Source: Pseudorhodoferax sp047601025 (GTDB lineage: Bacteria > Pseudomonadota > Gammaproteobacteria > Burkholderiales > Burkholderiaceae_C). From it: a stretch of DNA of 64,000 nt. Of this stretch, positions 9,001 to 16,251 are shown piece after piece. Made by a program: the position numbers and the translations under genes. Positions within the stretch are counted from its first letter, which is position 1. The number at the start of each line of letters is the position of its first letter. The DNA is taken from positions 2,852,001-2,916,000 of the forward strand of contig NZ_JASGJZ010000001.1 in the NCBI RefSeq assembly GCF_047601025.1. The letters run 5' to 3'. Under the pieces are notes generated by a model. It searched no databases and was not told where the DNA came from. It saw only the letters and a program-made list of their open reading frames with translations.

Positions 9001-11193
9001 GCGTCGGAGACGCTGGTGTTCACGGTCAAGCGCGGCAGCGGCTACACGTCCACGGTCACGCAGCTGTCCTCTTCCGAGGGCAACAGCTACTCGGCCAGCC
9101 AGTTGCTCGCCTTCCTGGCCGAGGCCAAGCCAGGCACGATGCGCGCCGAGCAGATCGACGGCGACACGGTGCGCTTCACGCTCCAGCCGCGCTTCGACCT
9201 CGTGGTCGAGTCGAGCGAGCCGGTGGTGATCAACGCCAAGGGCGACTACCACGTCGGCACCTCGCGGGACGTGATCCTGAAGGACATCTCGGTGGGCGGC
9301 ACGCTGTACGTCTACGCCGGGCGCGACGTGGTCAACCAGACCGCCGCCGGCGTGGCCGGCGCGGTCACCCGCGGCCTGTACATCGACGCGGGCCGCAACA
9401 TCGGCTCGCCGGACGACCCGATCCAGGTCGCCAGCCAGGGTGGCGACCCGGTGACCATCTACCGTCTGGTGGCGCCCGGCACGGCCCACGTGCGGGTGGT
9501 CGACGGCGACGTGGTGCTCGGCAACCTGGACGTGCAGGGCGAGACCCACATCGTGGCCAACCGCGGCGACTTCCGCTCGCTGGGCGAGTACGCCACCTTC
9601 GACAGCGCGCTGGTGAACCTGCGCGCGGTGGACGCCGACGGCCGCCCGGCCGGCCACATCGGCACCGCTGAGCAGGCGTTCCGGCTGGTGCAGAAGCAGG
9701 GCAGCCTGCAACTGGTGGGCCTGGGCGCGAACGTGCAGGCGACCAGCGGCGACCTGGTGATCGGCACCAGCACGCTGGACGACCGCACCGTGCTGCGGTC
9801 CGACCGCGGTTCAATCCGCATGGGCGACGAGGCAGCGGTCATCGCCACCCGTGGCCTGCACCTCGACGCGGGCCGCGACATCGGTTCGTCGGGCGGCCCG
9901 GTCCGGGTCACCAGCCTGGGCGGCGATCCGGTGACCCTCTACCGCCTGGTGGCGCCCGGCACGGCCCACGTGCGGGTGGTCGACGGCGACGTGGTGCTCG
10001 GCAATCTGGACGTGCGGGGCGAGACCCACATCGTGGCCAACCGCGGCGACTTCCGCTCGCTGGGCGAGTACGCCACCTTCGACAGCGCGCTGGTGAGCCT
10101 GCGCGCGGTGGACGCCGACGGCCGCCCGGCCGGCCACATCGGCACCGCCGAGCAGGCGTTCCGGCTGGTGCAGAAGCAGGGCAGCCTGCAGCTGGCCGGC
10201 CTGGGCGCGAACGTGCAGGCGACCAGCGGCGACCTGGTGATCGGCACCAGCACGCTGGACGGCCGCGCCGTGCTGCGGTCCGACCGCGGCGCGATCCGCA
10301 TGGGCGACGAAGAAGCGGTCATCACCACCACCGACGAGGCCACCGGCCAGGTGGACCTGCTGGCGGCCACCGGCATCGGCGAGGCGGCCAACGCCGTGCG
10401 CCTGCACACCGGCCGCTTCAATGCGGAAACGCCGGCCGGCGACGTGCGGCTGCACCTGCTGCGCGACGCGCAGTCCGACCGCGTGCACGCGCTCGCCGGC
10501 TCGGCCTGGCTGCGCGGCGAAGGCGACGGCCGGCGCGCCACCACCGACCTCGACCTGGCCGACGTGCGCGTGGCCCGGCAGCTGGACGTGCGCACCGAAA
10601 GCCTGCGCGCCCAGGTCACGCAGACGCAGCAGGCCACGCCGCTGCAGGTCTGGGCGACCGGCCTGGACGGCCAGCCGGCCGAGCGCGTGACGATGCACGT
10701 CGCCGGCGCGCCGCACGTACGCTTCGAGCGCCTGTCCGCGCGGCGGGCCGACATCGCCACCGACGCCGAGCGTGCCCACGTGGTCAGCGGCCACATCGGC
10801 GAGGAGATGACGCTGTCGAACGCGCACGCCACGCTGCTGATGGACAACATCACGCCGGCGCTGCGCTACACGCAGGACTTCCAGTACTTCATCCCCACGC
10901 GGGACTTCACGATGGACCTGGAAGGCAAGGGCGCCACCGGCTCGCGCGCGCCGATGTGGTTCGACTCCGCCAGGGGCGTGTTCACGCGCAACTGGGTGAC
11001 CAACGGCTACGCGGCCTTCGACCTGGCCCGCCCGATGTTCAGCCACGACCTGGCCCCGCTGCATGCCGGCGGGACGCCGCCCGCGTTCGGTGCGCAGCAT
11101 CCCACCCGGCCGGCCGACGAACGCACGCCGAACCTCGGCAACGCCCCCGTGGCGGTGAACCTCCTGGAAGAAGACGACCGTGAGAGCAAGTAA
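1..11193 (+). CDS. Giant two-partner-secretion filamentous adhesin, LktA/leukotoxin-like (5' truncated by window)
   Basis: The frame is open from base 1, so the N-terminal signal and TPS secretion domain lie outside the window; about 3,730 residues are visible. The first half is built of degenerate repeats in which a short hydrophobic 'GxxGVAGAVAVN'-like strand alternates with 'ARV.DGA..' strands. This Gly/Ala/Val/Asn-rich periodicity is typical of right-handed beta-helix exoproteins. The second half is less regular and contains a 160-residue unit in tandem (9364-9843 and 9844-10323). The C-terminus is acidic (LLEEDD). The TpsB partner gene follows with a 14-bp overlap, supporting two-partner secretion to the cell surface. 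By family knowledge such proteins act in adhesion, aggregation or contact-dependent interaction; the target is not inferable. Alternative: a CdiA-like protein, but no C-terminal toxin domain is recognisable. Confidence 0.88.
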   Translation, partial: GIDDGATVEVGAGQGAQGDVTVAARDETDSLTVTGGVAASSSRAAGVAAGVHDFSRTTEAWIGSRDTHGAAGRVSAAGDLRVEAASGGRVGNYALSVALTSPPAPSSQGAAQLREGTGAFGVNVSGSAAVNLLDNRVGARIADDLDVEAGTLRVQASDVTALHAVAGGAAVSTNRGSGVGLAGAYTQNTVDARVEAELAATGRVAARTVDVQADNGASALSISAGVAASASASSYQVAGSVSINDIDSTTRARVADGLVDAAQGMQVAAQDHAAIHAVAGAANFGGKAGVGAGLSINHIGGGTEALAEQLRGVTSSAGLTLQARSEAELVSVAAAMGYSNQYAFDGAVAINEVGRETTAALRDSGGLQLGGALAVDAGNGSAIHTASGSAAIGSGGALGASFGYNTIGDSVSAEIAGSQAQAGAVRVAAAQSADIGALVAGGAVASRSAAVAGSVAINTIDNRTSARTHGGQLTALGALLVDAADHSRIRSLTGALAYGGQGAGVGIAGSYNEIGSQVDAGVDGGTLSAGGPVRVSALREQQLQSLAAGAGGGAVGLAGSVAVNTVGGATLAEIAGGANVQTDGSLLLSARSDSDIETVAGALGVGLSSVGLAGAVAVNQLEGTTTARVAGAGTRLGANGQGAAQNVADGTLGGDTGQDLRARTGQSTLQGVAVVALGTDEIDTVAASVGAGNNVGIAGAVTVNQVGGATLAAIDGGTVESQQAAQVGAYHHTRVNAGNGAGGAGGTAGVGASVTTTFMDHDTQARVRDAGVTAQGALGVAARATHDLDAVVVGAAIGGTAGANGSVAVTTLEGAVRASADNAALRSQQGGIAVTADADNALDIVAGGLAAGGTVGAGATVIVTTLDQKTEASTTGASRLDAAGTTAIVAGARQDVDLIGFTGAGGGTAGVAGTVSVLTATGQTVAGIGAGSRINTQLGGAQQDVRVHAQDALATHSVLGTAGVGGTAGVGAGADVQVVRSGAVAAVGDGADVRAGRDIAIAAENRRDIASLSAAAAGGGFVGAGAGVSVVSVSAGASSQATGSLDSSVSNAQNVARDSGLSGQMGSSYAGAGRLQGDIDARQKTVSPNARFLSAPDSAQYSAAARVGDARLEAGRHIGVEAANRTNASSEAWGVAAGLAGAGGGVAVINAGDRSLAELGGSATAGGNVALRAEDGQDGVTEAKARAGGGGLLGLGAAVAVSEKSSQATARVRDGATVTAGGAVTVDAGLDHALNAQTIGASIGGVAVGASIATASSAGQAQALLGSNVQVNAGSIAVDASARSGNTVEAVGVGGGIVSGNAVAALAADDTRARAWVGDGSRLAAGGAIGIRASTDPMARAVAIGATVGGGAVGASVADARVDSQVQAGAGAVNLQGGSLEVSAAAERTRDQSAEARAVGASGGVLLGVNATLANASLATQVQAELGQGTQLAIGGDAAVQAGDATRARTDATGIAVGGLLAVGANIGNAGIHNSQGVRFGATGLVGGTLDLSATGSNGVGGKAVAGSGGVVAGSASTLHLDSASATTVELLGAADVLAGRVDALAQHRLDYAADSDSLQAAMVGASGTFIDLDLGANTRVLVRDGARVAAAEGLDLEAHSITQGGADAFSGSGGVVSGSAVLIDNTIRDASRVQLGNDVALSTVGSPLDTDRGHLRMTAHNTLRATDTARLSAGGAIAAPFAGTRMDVGLANEVVAGDRAQLRSSGLLQAGAYTDTRAATRAHVDVYGLVGAGGGDAQIALQARQLVRLGADADVLGYGNVGLRAGQSADGNLSNEIEASASTVVINNTLIPVTAVLDADATATTTNDLVLGANDRVRSVRNVDLVATNGAVRADGNGRGTNPYLALFSSDQTTRSNRVHQSAGMDLANAEIVAGASNRQEVYWDGSTLRTVSSLGDLEVQFKAAGSTGAFRPLAEIDATLAALAQQRAGLNPSSSEYARLGEQIDLYTQMRASTAQALGAGANGSTSVDTLVVGDVIAGAGDIRVGADRIQQSGARLTAYGAPTVVVHNSSDDYLVTNGILVSAAGSGRIVSTGAARLSASGARLTEVGGSQSDYYEASQRPDLPSVVIENTYDTQLPGNTGRAPGLLVLGDIQNLQGTTSLRNQSGNISQFATIESYRLSMDVPNGDLFVNLPGRSWNVASVEAEWAGLINGLSPEEIGRLNGRNVPDAIAEYAANVVYNTNADGTLKYGTSEALTDYLVRRYGRGNGYDQQVVLDGLWRGYWETTSDDTTGRTWFEDGVYRYSGNLSASDHSFWTNNTGVFRWSYTGIHPIASRSAAALSQSDTSGSAASAIKVGGSLNVNARNININAGIEAGQRTDWSLDLGSAAATEIASIASGNGLVRLHNVQAIADGNGADDVPAVYWDSDHQRIQVQRIDASGGGQVSLTGNIINTNTLGNIVVHSGYGDVQIHNTTGRDLQLSDIDLGSGGQSVVRITDTLKTWGSGAAAGRAQTWWYVNQAGQDSVQVYNDANGATSLAGAARDSDIGRAFAYNPQAGARYEWTQQYHVTRAYDGPLTQNGYDEVVYQNLGHWTSQIATADGKSYLQGEGKVVVRAPTGSSQAFMQWADADIDYTTVTVTGGGHEWGGYQPGTKFNVATDITLDITNSVKADHAIPIRFVGNGASRLQVDSTSNVLVGGDIRNDVGTTRFDVNGGALLQAGGSIQGLDLQLNATAGIGSAAQGLNIIDNRVAGASVSATSQGDVFLDSTGDFYARSIQTPGNVTINAVGGIYQHADASGASISGDVLHLHSGSGSSIGSASRPLVTQSQEMNASAPGSVTLTQASGNMNVGSIESLLGSVELNTPGGQILGAAPKGADHDAKMQEKIALWESMGITDADHAGSTIRGYENRVGRYYSDYWNIREVAQNPDGGFALTAAGLDLFRAQVSAGLGRDASNAEVDAAMRARYQEARDFLNGVPGLDAGLLRTRTANLQYTLDASSPLYAQMTHGAVWDKGALGTAVNAGAEAGTRPSTGALPNVSAPNGAIRLNNDPNQALPASETLVFTVKRGSGYTSTVTQLSSSEGNSYSASQLLAFLAEAKPGTMRAEQIDGDTVRFTLQPRFDLVVESSEPVVINAKGDYHVGTSRDVILKDISVGGTLYVYAGRDVVNQTAAGVAGAVTRGLYIDAGRNIGSPDDPIQVASQGGDPVTIYRLVAPGTAHVRVVDGDVVLGNLDVQGETHIVANRGDFRSLGEYATFDSALVNLRAVDADGRPAGHIGTAEQAFRLVQKQGSLQLVGLGANVQATSGDLVIGTSTLDDRTVLRSDRGSIRMGDEAAVIATRGLHLDAGRDIGSSGGPVRVTSLGGDPVTLYRLVAPGTAHVRVVDGDVVLGNLDVRGETHIVANRGDFRSLGEYATFDSALVSLRAVDADGRPAGHIGTAEQAFRLVQKQGSLQLAGLGANVQATSGDLVIGTSTLDGRAVLRSDRGAIRMGDEEAVITTTDEATGQVDLLAATGIGEAANAVRLHTGRFNAETPAGDVRLHLLRDAQSDRVHALAGSAWLRGEGDGRRATTDLDLADVRVARQLDVRTESLRAQVTQTQQATPLQVWATGLDGQPAERVTMHVAGAPHVRFERLSARRADIATDAERAHVVSGHIGEEMTLSNAHATLLMDNITPALRYTQDFQYFIPTRDFTMDLEGKGATGSRAPMWFDSARGVFTRNWVTNGYAAFDLARPMFSHDLAPLHAGGTPPAFGAQHPTRPADERTPNLGNAPVAVNLLEEDDRESK
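9364..9843 (+). repeat. Tandem 480-bp coding repeat, copy A
   Basis: Copy A of an in-frame direct repeat in the adhesin gene (160 codons). The copies are nearly identical from about 9466 onward and more diverged in the first 100 bases. The unit carries beta-strand segments starting 'LYIDAGRNIGS' and ending near 'AAVIATRG'. Confidence 0.9.
9844..10323 (+). repeat. Tandem 480-bp coding repeat, copy B
   Basis: Copy B lies directly adjacent to copy A at an offset of exactly 480 bases, keeping frame. Most differences are single substitutions, for example V to A before 'GLGANVQAT'. This indicates recent duplication or gene conversion inside the adhesin. Confidence 0.9.
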
Positions 11194-12823
11194 GAACGAC
11201 ATGGTGCGCCCGATCGCGGGCCTGGTGCTGGGCTGCGCGATGGCGGCCGCGGCGCACGCGCAGGTGCAGGCCATCCCGCCCGGCGCGATCAGCTCCGAAC
11301 TGCTGCGCCAGCAGCAGCGCGAGCGCGAGCGGCTCGACGCCCAGCAGCGCCAGCAGGACCCGGCGCGCGTGCTGGAGGTGCCGCGCGCCGCCGACCCGAC
11401 CGTCCCCGCCGACGACAGCCTGCGCTTCACGCTGAACGCGCTGGTGTTCAGCGACTCGGCGATCCTGTCGCGCGGCGAACTCGAGGCCATCGCGCAGCCC
11501 TACCTGGGCCGGGAGATCGGCTTCGCCGAGCTGAAGGACGTCGTCTCGGCGGTCAACCGCCGGTACGACGAGCGCGGCTACGCCACCGCGCGCGCGGTGC
11601 TGCCGGCGCAGCGCATCGAGGGCGGGCGCGTGCGCATCGAACTGGTCGAGGGCCGCGTGGGCGAGGTGAAGGTCGAGGGCCTGACCTACATGCGCCCCGG
11701 GTTCGTGCGCGAGCGGCTGGACCTGCCGGCCGGCGAGGTCATCGATCCGCAGCGGCTGGAGGCCGAGCTCTCGCGCTACAACCGCCTGTACGCCAGCAGC
11801 GTCACCGCCGCGCTGCAGCCGGGCCAGCGCTACGGGCTGACCGACGTCTACGTGACCGTGTCCGAACCGCCGCGCAACAGCCTGGACGTGTTCGTCAACA
11901 ACCACGGCTATGACGCCACCGGCGAGGCCCAGGCCGGCCTGATGTTCCGCCACTACGGCGCGCTCGGCGGCGACGACGTGTTCTCGCTGTTCGCCGCGGG
12001 CTCGCGCGGCTCGGCGGTCGGCTCGCTGTCGTACGACGCGCCGGTGAACCGGCGCGGCACGCGCGCCGGCGTGCGCCTGGGCAAGAGCCGCGCCGAGGTG
12101 GTCCGCGGGCCGTTCGCCGCGCTGGACTCGCGCAGCGACTCGGACAACGCCGAGGTGTTCCTGAGCCATCCGCTGTGGAGCAATGCCGACTGGCTGCTGA
12201 CCGGCTACCTGGGCTACGGCTACCAGCGCACCACCAACCACGTGTCCGGCGTGTTCCTCAACGAGAACAAGGTGGAAGGCGCCAAGGGCGAGATCAGCGC
12301 GCTGTACCTGACGCCCGGCACCTCGCTGCGCCTGGGCCTGGGCTACCGCCGCGCCAACAGCGAGCTGCTGGGCACGCCGAGCACGGCGGGCTTCGACATA
12401 TGGTCCGGCAACTGGCAGGCCAGCCGGAACGTGGGCCGCAACGGCTTCGTCAGTTTCTCGGGCGCCTGGCAGCATGCGCACCGCGAGGGCCTGCCTTCCA
12501 GCCAGCTGTTCCAGATCGGCGGCGCCACCACGGTGCGGGGCTACCGGCAGGGCGAGCTGGCCGGAGACGGCGGCGTGTACGGCAGCGTGCAGGCCAACTA
12601 CCGCGTGGATCCGCGGCTCACGGCCTTCGCGTTCTACGACTTCGGGCGGATCGATGCCTCGTTCATCCAGCCGGAAAAGCTGGAAAGCGTGGGCGTGGGC
12701 TTCAGCTGGCAGTTCAGCCAGCGCGTGTCGGGCGAGGTCACCGTCGGCAGGCCGCTGCTGGACGTGCGCCCGGACCAGGACCACGTGCGCGTGAACGCGC
12801 AGATCGTGCTGCGCGCCTTCTGA
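11180..12823 (+). CDS. TpsB-type outer-membrane transporter (ShlB/FhaC/HecB family)
   Basis: Beta-barrel transporter expected to export the upstream adhesin across the outer membrane. A signal peptide is visible (LVLGCAMAAAAHAQ, cleavage after AHA). A periplasmic POTRA region covers roughly residues 75-210, followed by the C-terminal barrel with a 'VRGY' motif (residues about 450-455) matching the conserved VRGY of Omp85/TpsB proteins. At 547 aa it has the usual family length. GTG at 11180 was chosen because GGAAG lies 9 bases upstream; ATG 11201 is a possible alternative and would still leave a signal peptide. It overlaps the adhesin stop by 14 bp, so the two genes are probably co-transcribed and translationally coupled. 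Confidence 0.93.
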   Translation: MRASKNDMVRPIAGLVLGCAMAAAAHAQVQAIPPGAISSELLRQQQRERERLDAQQRQQDPARVLEVPRAADPTVPADDSLRFTLNALVFSDSAILSRGELEAIAQPYLGREIGFAELKDVVSAVNRRYDERGYATARAVLPAQRIEGGRVRIELVEGRVGEVKVEGLTYMRPGFVRERLDLPAGEVIDPQRLEAELSRYNRLYASSVTAALQPGQRYGLTDVYVTVSEPPRNSLDVFVNNHGYDATGEAQAGLMFRHYGALGGDDVFSLFAAGSRGSAVGSLSYDAPVNRRGTRAGVRLGKSRAEVVRGPFAALDSRSDSDNAEVFLSHPLWSNADWLLTGYLGYGYQRTTNHVSGVFLNENKVEGAKGEISALYLTPGTSLRLGLGYRRANSELLGTPSTAGFDIWSGNWQASRNVGRNGFVSFSGAWQHAHREGLPSSQLFQIGGATTVRGYRQGELAGDGGVYGSVQANYRVDPRLTAFAFYDFGRIDASFIQPEKLESVGVGFSWQFSQRVSGEVTVGRPLLDVRPDQDHVRVNAQIVLRAF

Positions 12824-12847
12824 CGCCGGCGCGGCGCCTCGGCCGCC

Positions 12848-14245
12848 TCAGCCCAGCCGCGCGCGGTGCCGCGCGATCTGCGCCCTGACCTGCGCCGGCG
12901 CGGTGCCGCCCAGCGTCCCGCGCGCATCCAGCGAGCCGCGCAGGCTCAGCACGCCGTAGACGTCCTTCTCGATCGCGGGGTGGAAGCCCTGCAGCACGGT
13001 CAGCGGCAATTCCGACAGGTCGCAGGCGTGCGACTGCGCGGCCTTGACCGCGTGCGCCACGGTCTCGTGCGCGTCGCGGAACGGCAGGCCTTTCTTGACC
13101 AGGTAGTCGGCCAGGTCGGTGGCCGTGGCGTAGCCGCGCGCGGCGGCCTGCTCCATGGCCTGGGGCACGACGGTGATGCCTTGCACCATCTCGGCGAAGA
13201 TGCGCAGCGTGTCCTTCAGCGTGTCGACGGTGTCGAACAGCGGCTCCTTGTCTTCCTGGTTGTCCTTGTTGTAGGCCAGCGGCTGGCCCTTCATCAGCGT
13301 GATCAGGCCCATCAGGTGGCCGACCACGCGGCCGGTCTTGCCGCGCGCCAGTTCGGGCACGTCGGGGTTCTTCTTCTGCGGCATGATCGACGAGCCGGTG
13401 GTGAAGCGGTCGGCGATGCGGATGAAGCCGAAGTTCTGGCTCATCCACAGGATCAGTTCCTCGGACAGGCGGCTGACGTGCACCATCGCCAGGCTGGCCG
13501 CGGCGGTGAACTCGATCGCGAAGTCGCGGTCGCTGACGGCGTCCAGGCTGTTCTGGCACACGCCTTCCATGCCCAGCGTGCGCGCCACGCGCTCGCGGTC
13601 CAGCGGGTAGCTGGTGCCGGCCAGCGCGGCGGCGCCCAGCGGCAGCCGGTTGGTGCGGCGGCGCACGTCGGCCATGCGCTCGGCGTCGCGCGCGAACATC
13701 TCCACGTAGGCCAGCATGTGGTGGCCGAAGCTCACCGGCTGGGCCACCTGCAGGTGGGTGAAGCCGGGCAGGATCACGTCCGCGTTCTGCTCGGCGATGC
13801 CGACCAGCGCCTTCTGCAGGTCCGTCAGCAGGCCGTCGATCAGGTCGATCTCGCCGCGCAGCCACAGCCGCACGTCGGTGGCCACCTGGTCGTTGCGGCT
13901 GCGCCCGGTGTGCAGGCGCTTGCCGGCGTCGCCGGCGAGCTGCGTGAGCCGCGCCTCGATGTTCAGGTGCACGTCCTCCAGGTCGAGCTTCCAGTCGAAC
14001 GCGCCGGACTCGATCTCCTGCGCGATCTGCGCCATGCCCTTCTGGATGGCCGCGAGGTCGTCGGCCGAGATGATCTGCTGCGCGGCCAGCATCTCCGCGT
14101 GCGCCAGGCTGCCGGCGATGTCGGCCTGCCACAGGCGCTTGTCGAAGAACACGCTGGAGGTGTAGCGCTTGACCAGCTCGCTCATGGGTTCGTCGAACAG
14201 GGCCGACCAGGCCTGGGATTTCTTGTCGAGTTGGTTCTGGGACAT
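12848..14245 (-). CDS. argH: Argininosuccinate lyase
   Basis: Last step of arginine synthesis: argininosuccinate to arginine plus fumarate, cytoplasmic homotetramer. The 465-aa product carries the fumarase/ASL superfamily signature GSSIMPQKKNPDVPE and the 'HTGRSRNDQ' substrate-binding segment. ATG 14245 (MSQNQLDKKSQAW) gives the normal family N-terminus; upstream in-frame codons encode a Pro/Cys-rich stretch unlike ArgH. It is convergent with the TpsB gene, with a 24-bp gap, and divergent from the AlgZ-like kinase, a neighbourhood also seen in pseudomonads. Confidence 0.97.
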   Translation of the reverse strand: MSQNQLDKKSQAWSALFDEPMSELVKRYTSSVFFDKRLWQADIAGSLAHAEMLAAQQIISADDLAAIQKGMAQIAQEIESGAFDWKLDLEDVHLNIEARLTQLAGDAGKRLHTGRSRNDQVATDVRLWLRGEIDLIDGLLTDLQKALVGIAEQNADVILPGFTHLQVAQPVSFGHHMLAYVEMFARDAERMADVRRRTNRLPLGAAALAGTSYPLDRERVARTLGMEGVCQNSLDAVSDRDFAIEFTAAASLAMVHVSRLSEELILWMSQNFGFIRIADRFTTGSSIMPQKKNPDVPELARGKTGRVVGHLMGLITLMKGQPLAYNKDNQEDKEPLFDTVDTLKDTLRIFAEMVQGITVVPQAMEQAAARGYATATDLADYLVKKGLPFRDAHETVAHAVKAAQSHACDLSELPLTVLQGFHPAIEKDVYGVLSLRGSLDARGTLGGTAPAQVRAQIARHRARLG

Positions 14246-14316
14246 GGAGGTGCGGGAGAGGGGGGCGGTGCGCGCAGGCGGTGGCCCATAATCCGGGCCC
14301 CGCCCGCAGCCCGCGC

Positions 14317-15354
14317 ATGAAGGACCCGTCAATTTTATCGGCCTTCCAGGACCGCGCGGCCCCGCCGCGCCGGGGCCGCCGCGATTCCACGCTCGTGTTC
14401 GACGCCTGCCAGCCGGGCGTCGTGCTGCGGGCCATCCTGTTCGTCGGCACGGTGCTGGCGGTCGGCGCGATGTATGGCAGCGCCGGCGTCGTGCACTGGC
14501 TGCAGCGGCTGGCGCTGTGGGCCGTGGGCGCGCTGCCGGCGACGCTGCTGTGGCTGGCGCTGGGCTGCAGCCTCAAGCACAGCCTGGGCCGGCTCGGGCG
14601 GCGCGCGCACTATCCGGCCGGCGTGGTGCTGGGCGTGCTGTCCGGGCTCGCCGCCTGCGCGCTGCTGCGCGTCACCGGGGCCGTGGCCGATCCGCCCTGG
14701 CTGGCCTGCGCGGCCACCGGGCTGCTGCTGTCGATGCTGCTGGTCGCCGGGCTGCTGCTGCGCGCCCGCTCGCGCACGCCGGCGGCCACCGCCGCGCTGC
14801 TGGCCGAGCTGCAGGCGCGCATCCGGCCGCATTTCCTGTTCAACACGCTGAACAGCGCGATCGCGCTGGTACGCGAGGAGCCGGCCAAGGCCGAGGCGCT
14901 GCTGGAGGACCTGGCCGAACTGTTCCGCCACGCGCTGATGGCGCCGGCCGCGTCCGTCACGCTGGGCGAGGAGATCGCGCTGGCCGAGCGCTACCTGGCG
15001 ATCGAGGAGGTGCGCTTCGGGCGGCGGCTGCGGGTGCAGTGGTCGCTCGATCCGCGGGCCGAGGACGTGCGCCTGCCGCCGCTGCTGCTGCAGCCGCTGG
15101 TGGAGAACGCCGTCAAGCACGGTGTGGAACCCAGCGACGAAGGGGCCGACATCCGCATCAGCAGCGAATGCCAGGGCACCACGGTGGTCATCCAGGTCGT
15201 CAACACCGTGCCGGCCGGCCAGGGGCCCGCCGGCCACGGCGTGGCGCTGGACAATGTGCGCCGGCGGCTCGGCCTGCTGCACGACATGCGCGGCAGCTTC
15301 CAGGCCGGCATGCGGCACGGGGTGTTCCGCGTGCGCATCGAGGTGCCGATGTGA
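14317..15354 (+). CDS. LytS/AlgZ-type sensor histidine kinase
   Basis: Membrane histidine kinase of the His_kinase (PF06580) type. The N-terminal 130 residues contain about four hydrophobic segments (around VLRAILFVGTVLAVG, WAVGALPATLLWLAL, AGVVLGVLSGLAACALL and GLLLSMLLVAGLLLRA). The phospho-acceptor is H172 in RPHFLFNTLN, and the ATP-binding region includes PLVENAVKHG. 345 aa from ATG 14317; a GTG at 14281 would add a non-conserved leader. The response regulator follows 31 bp downstream. Position beside argH matches fimS/algZ of Pseudomonas, which controls surface motility and exopolysaccharide; that role here is inference. Confidence 0.9.
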   Translation: MKDPSILSAFQDRAAPPRRGRRDSTLVFDACQPGVVLRAILFVGTVLAVGAMYGSAGVVHWLQRLALWAVGALPATLLWLALGCSLKHSLGRLGRRAHYPAGVVLGVLSGLAACALLRVTGAVADPPWLACAATGLLLSMLLVAGLLLRARSRTPAATAALLAELQARIRPHFLFNTLNSAIALVREEPAKAEALLEDLAELFRHALMAPAASVTLGEEIALAERYLAIEEVRFGRRLRVQWSLDPRAEDVRLPPLLLQPLVENAVKHGVEPSDEGADIRISSECQGTTVVIQVVNTVPAGQGPAGHGVALDNVRRRLGLLHDMRGSFQAGMRHGVFRVRIEVPM

Positions 15355-15385
15355 GCCGCCGGCCAACCATCAGAGGAGCCGAGCC

Positions 15386-16126
15386 ATGGCATTGCGCGTG
15401 TTGATCGTGGACGACGAGCCGCTGGCGCGTGCGCGCCTGCGCACGCTGCTGGGCGACTGCCATGCGCCGGCGGCGCTGGTCTGCGGCGAGGCCGCCAGCA
15501 CCGCCGAGGCGATGGCGCTGCTGCAGCGCGAGCGCTTCGACCTGGCCTTGCTGGACATCCACATGCCCGGCCGCGACGGCCTGGTGCTGGCCAACGGCCT
15601 GCGCGCGCTGCCGCAGCCGCCGGCGGTGGTGTTCGTGACGGCCTATGCCCAGCATGCGCTGCAGGCCTTCGACGTCGAGGCCGTGGACTACCTGACCAAG
15701 CCGGTGCGGCTGCAGCGGCTGCAGCATGCGCTGCAGAAGGTCGAGCGGCTGCGCGGCCTGGCGGGCCAGCCGGCCGAGCCGGACGCGGACGCCTTCATCC
15801 TGATCCAGGACCGCGGCCGTACCGAGCGCGTGCCGCTGGCCCAGGTGCTGTACCTGAAGGCGGAGCTGAAGTACGTGACGGTGCGCACGCTGGCGCGCAG
15901 CTACATCCTCGACGGCGCGCTGAACGACCTGGAGGCGCGCCATCCCGAGCACTTCCTGCGCGTGCACCGCAACGCGCTGGTGGCGCGCAAGGCCCTGCGC
16001 GCGCTCGAGAAGCACCACGACCCCGAGGAAGGCGAGGGCTGGGCCGTGCGCCTGCACGGCCTGGACGAGCCGCTGGCCGTGTCGCGCCGGCAGCTCGCCG
16101 CGGTGCGCGAGGTGCTGGCCGGCTGA
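15386..16126 (+). CDS. algR: LytTR-family response regulator, AlgR-like
   Basis: 246-aa regulator with an N-terminal receiver domain (acidic pocket 'VDDEP' at residues 7-11, phospho-acceptor D57 in LLDIHMPG, K in 'VDYLTKPV') and a C-terminal LytTR DNA-binding domain (about residues 140-240, with 'ELKYVTVRT' and 'FLRVHRNALV'). ATG 15386 is preceded by AGAGGA at about 9 bases. It sits just behind its presumed kinase. In many relatives hemC follows algR; here a citrate operon follows instead. A role in type IV pili or surface polysaccharide is inferred from the family only. Confidence 0.9.
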   Translation: MALRVLIVDDEPLARARLRTLLGDCHAPAALVCGEAASTAEAMALLQRERFDLALLDIHMPGRDGLVLANGLRALPQPPAVVFVTAYAQHALQAFDVEAVDYLTKPVRLQRLQHALQKVERLRGLAGQPAEPDADAFILIQDRGRTERVPLAQVLYLKAELKYVTVRTLARSYILDGALNDLEARHPEHFLRVHRNALVARKALRALEKHHDPEEGEGWAVRLHGLDEPLAVSRRQLAAVREVLAG

Positions 16127-16194
16127 ATCCACGCGCCCGGCGCGCATGGCGTGCCATCGGGGTTATCCCTCGACTCCGTGATGGCGGACTGAAA

Positions 16195-16217
16195 GCTTCG
16201 ATTCCTAGCATCGAAGC
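16195..16217. promoter_or_regulatory. Palindrome in front of the citrate operon
   Basis: A perfect 7-bp inverted repeat, GCTTCGA/TCGAAGC, with a 9-nt spacer (TTCCTAGCA) lies 35 bp before the operon's first start codon. It could be an operator or a weak terminator of algR. No cognate regulator gene is visible nearby. Confidence 0.4.
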
Positions 16218-16251
16218 CGTTCCCCTCACCACAACCAACGGAGACAACGCC

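Noticed and set aside
6444..9671. Long open frame on the + strand inside the adhesin gene (1,075 codons)
   Set aside because: It overlaps the adhesin in another frame, is dominated by Arg, Gly, Pro and His from GC-rich shadow codons, and has no recognisable domain.
1..11193. CdiA-type contact-dependent inhibition locus
   Set aside because: The C-terminus lacks a VENN-like boundary or toxin domain, and tpsB rather than a cdiI immunity gene follows.
9811..11490. Minus-strand open frame across the adhesin end and the TpsB start
   Set aside because: Spans two convincing plus-strand genes and has no motif.
14281..14316. Upstream GTG start for the AlgZ-like kinase
   Set aside because: The added 12 residues are Pro/Arg-rich and unlike the family; ATG 14317 begins just before the conserved region.
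12866..14320. Open frame antisense to argH
   Set aside because: Arg/His/Gln-rich shadow product; argH on the other strand has full family signatures.
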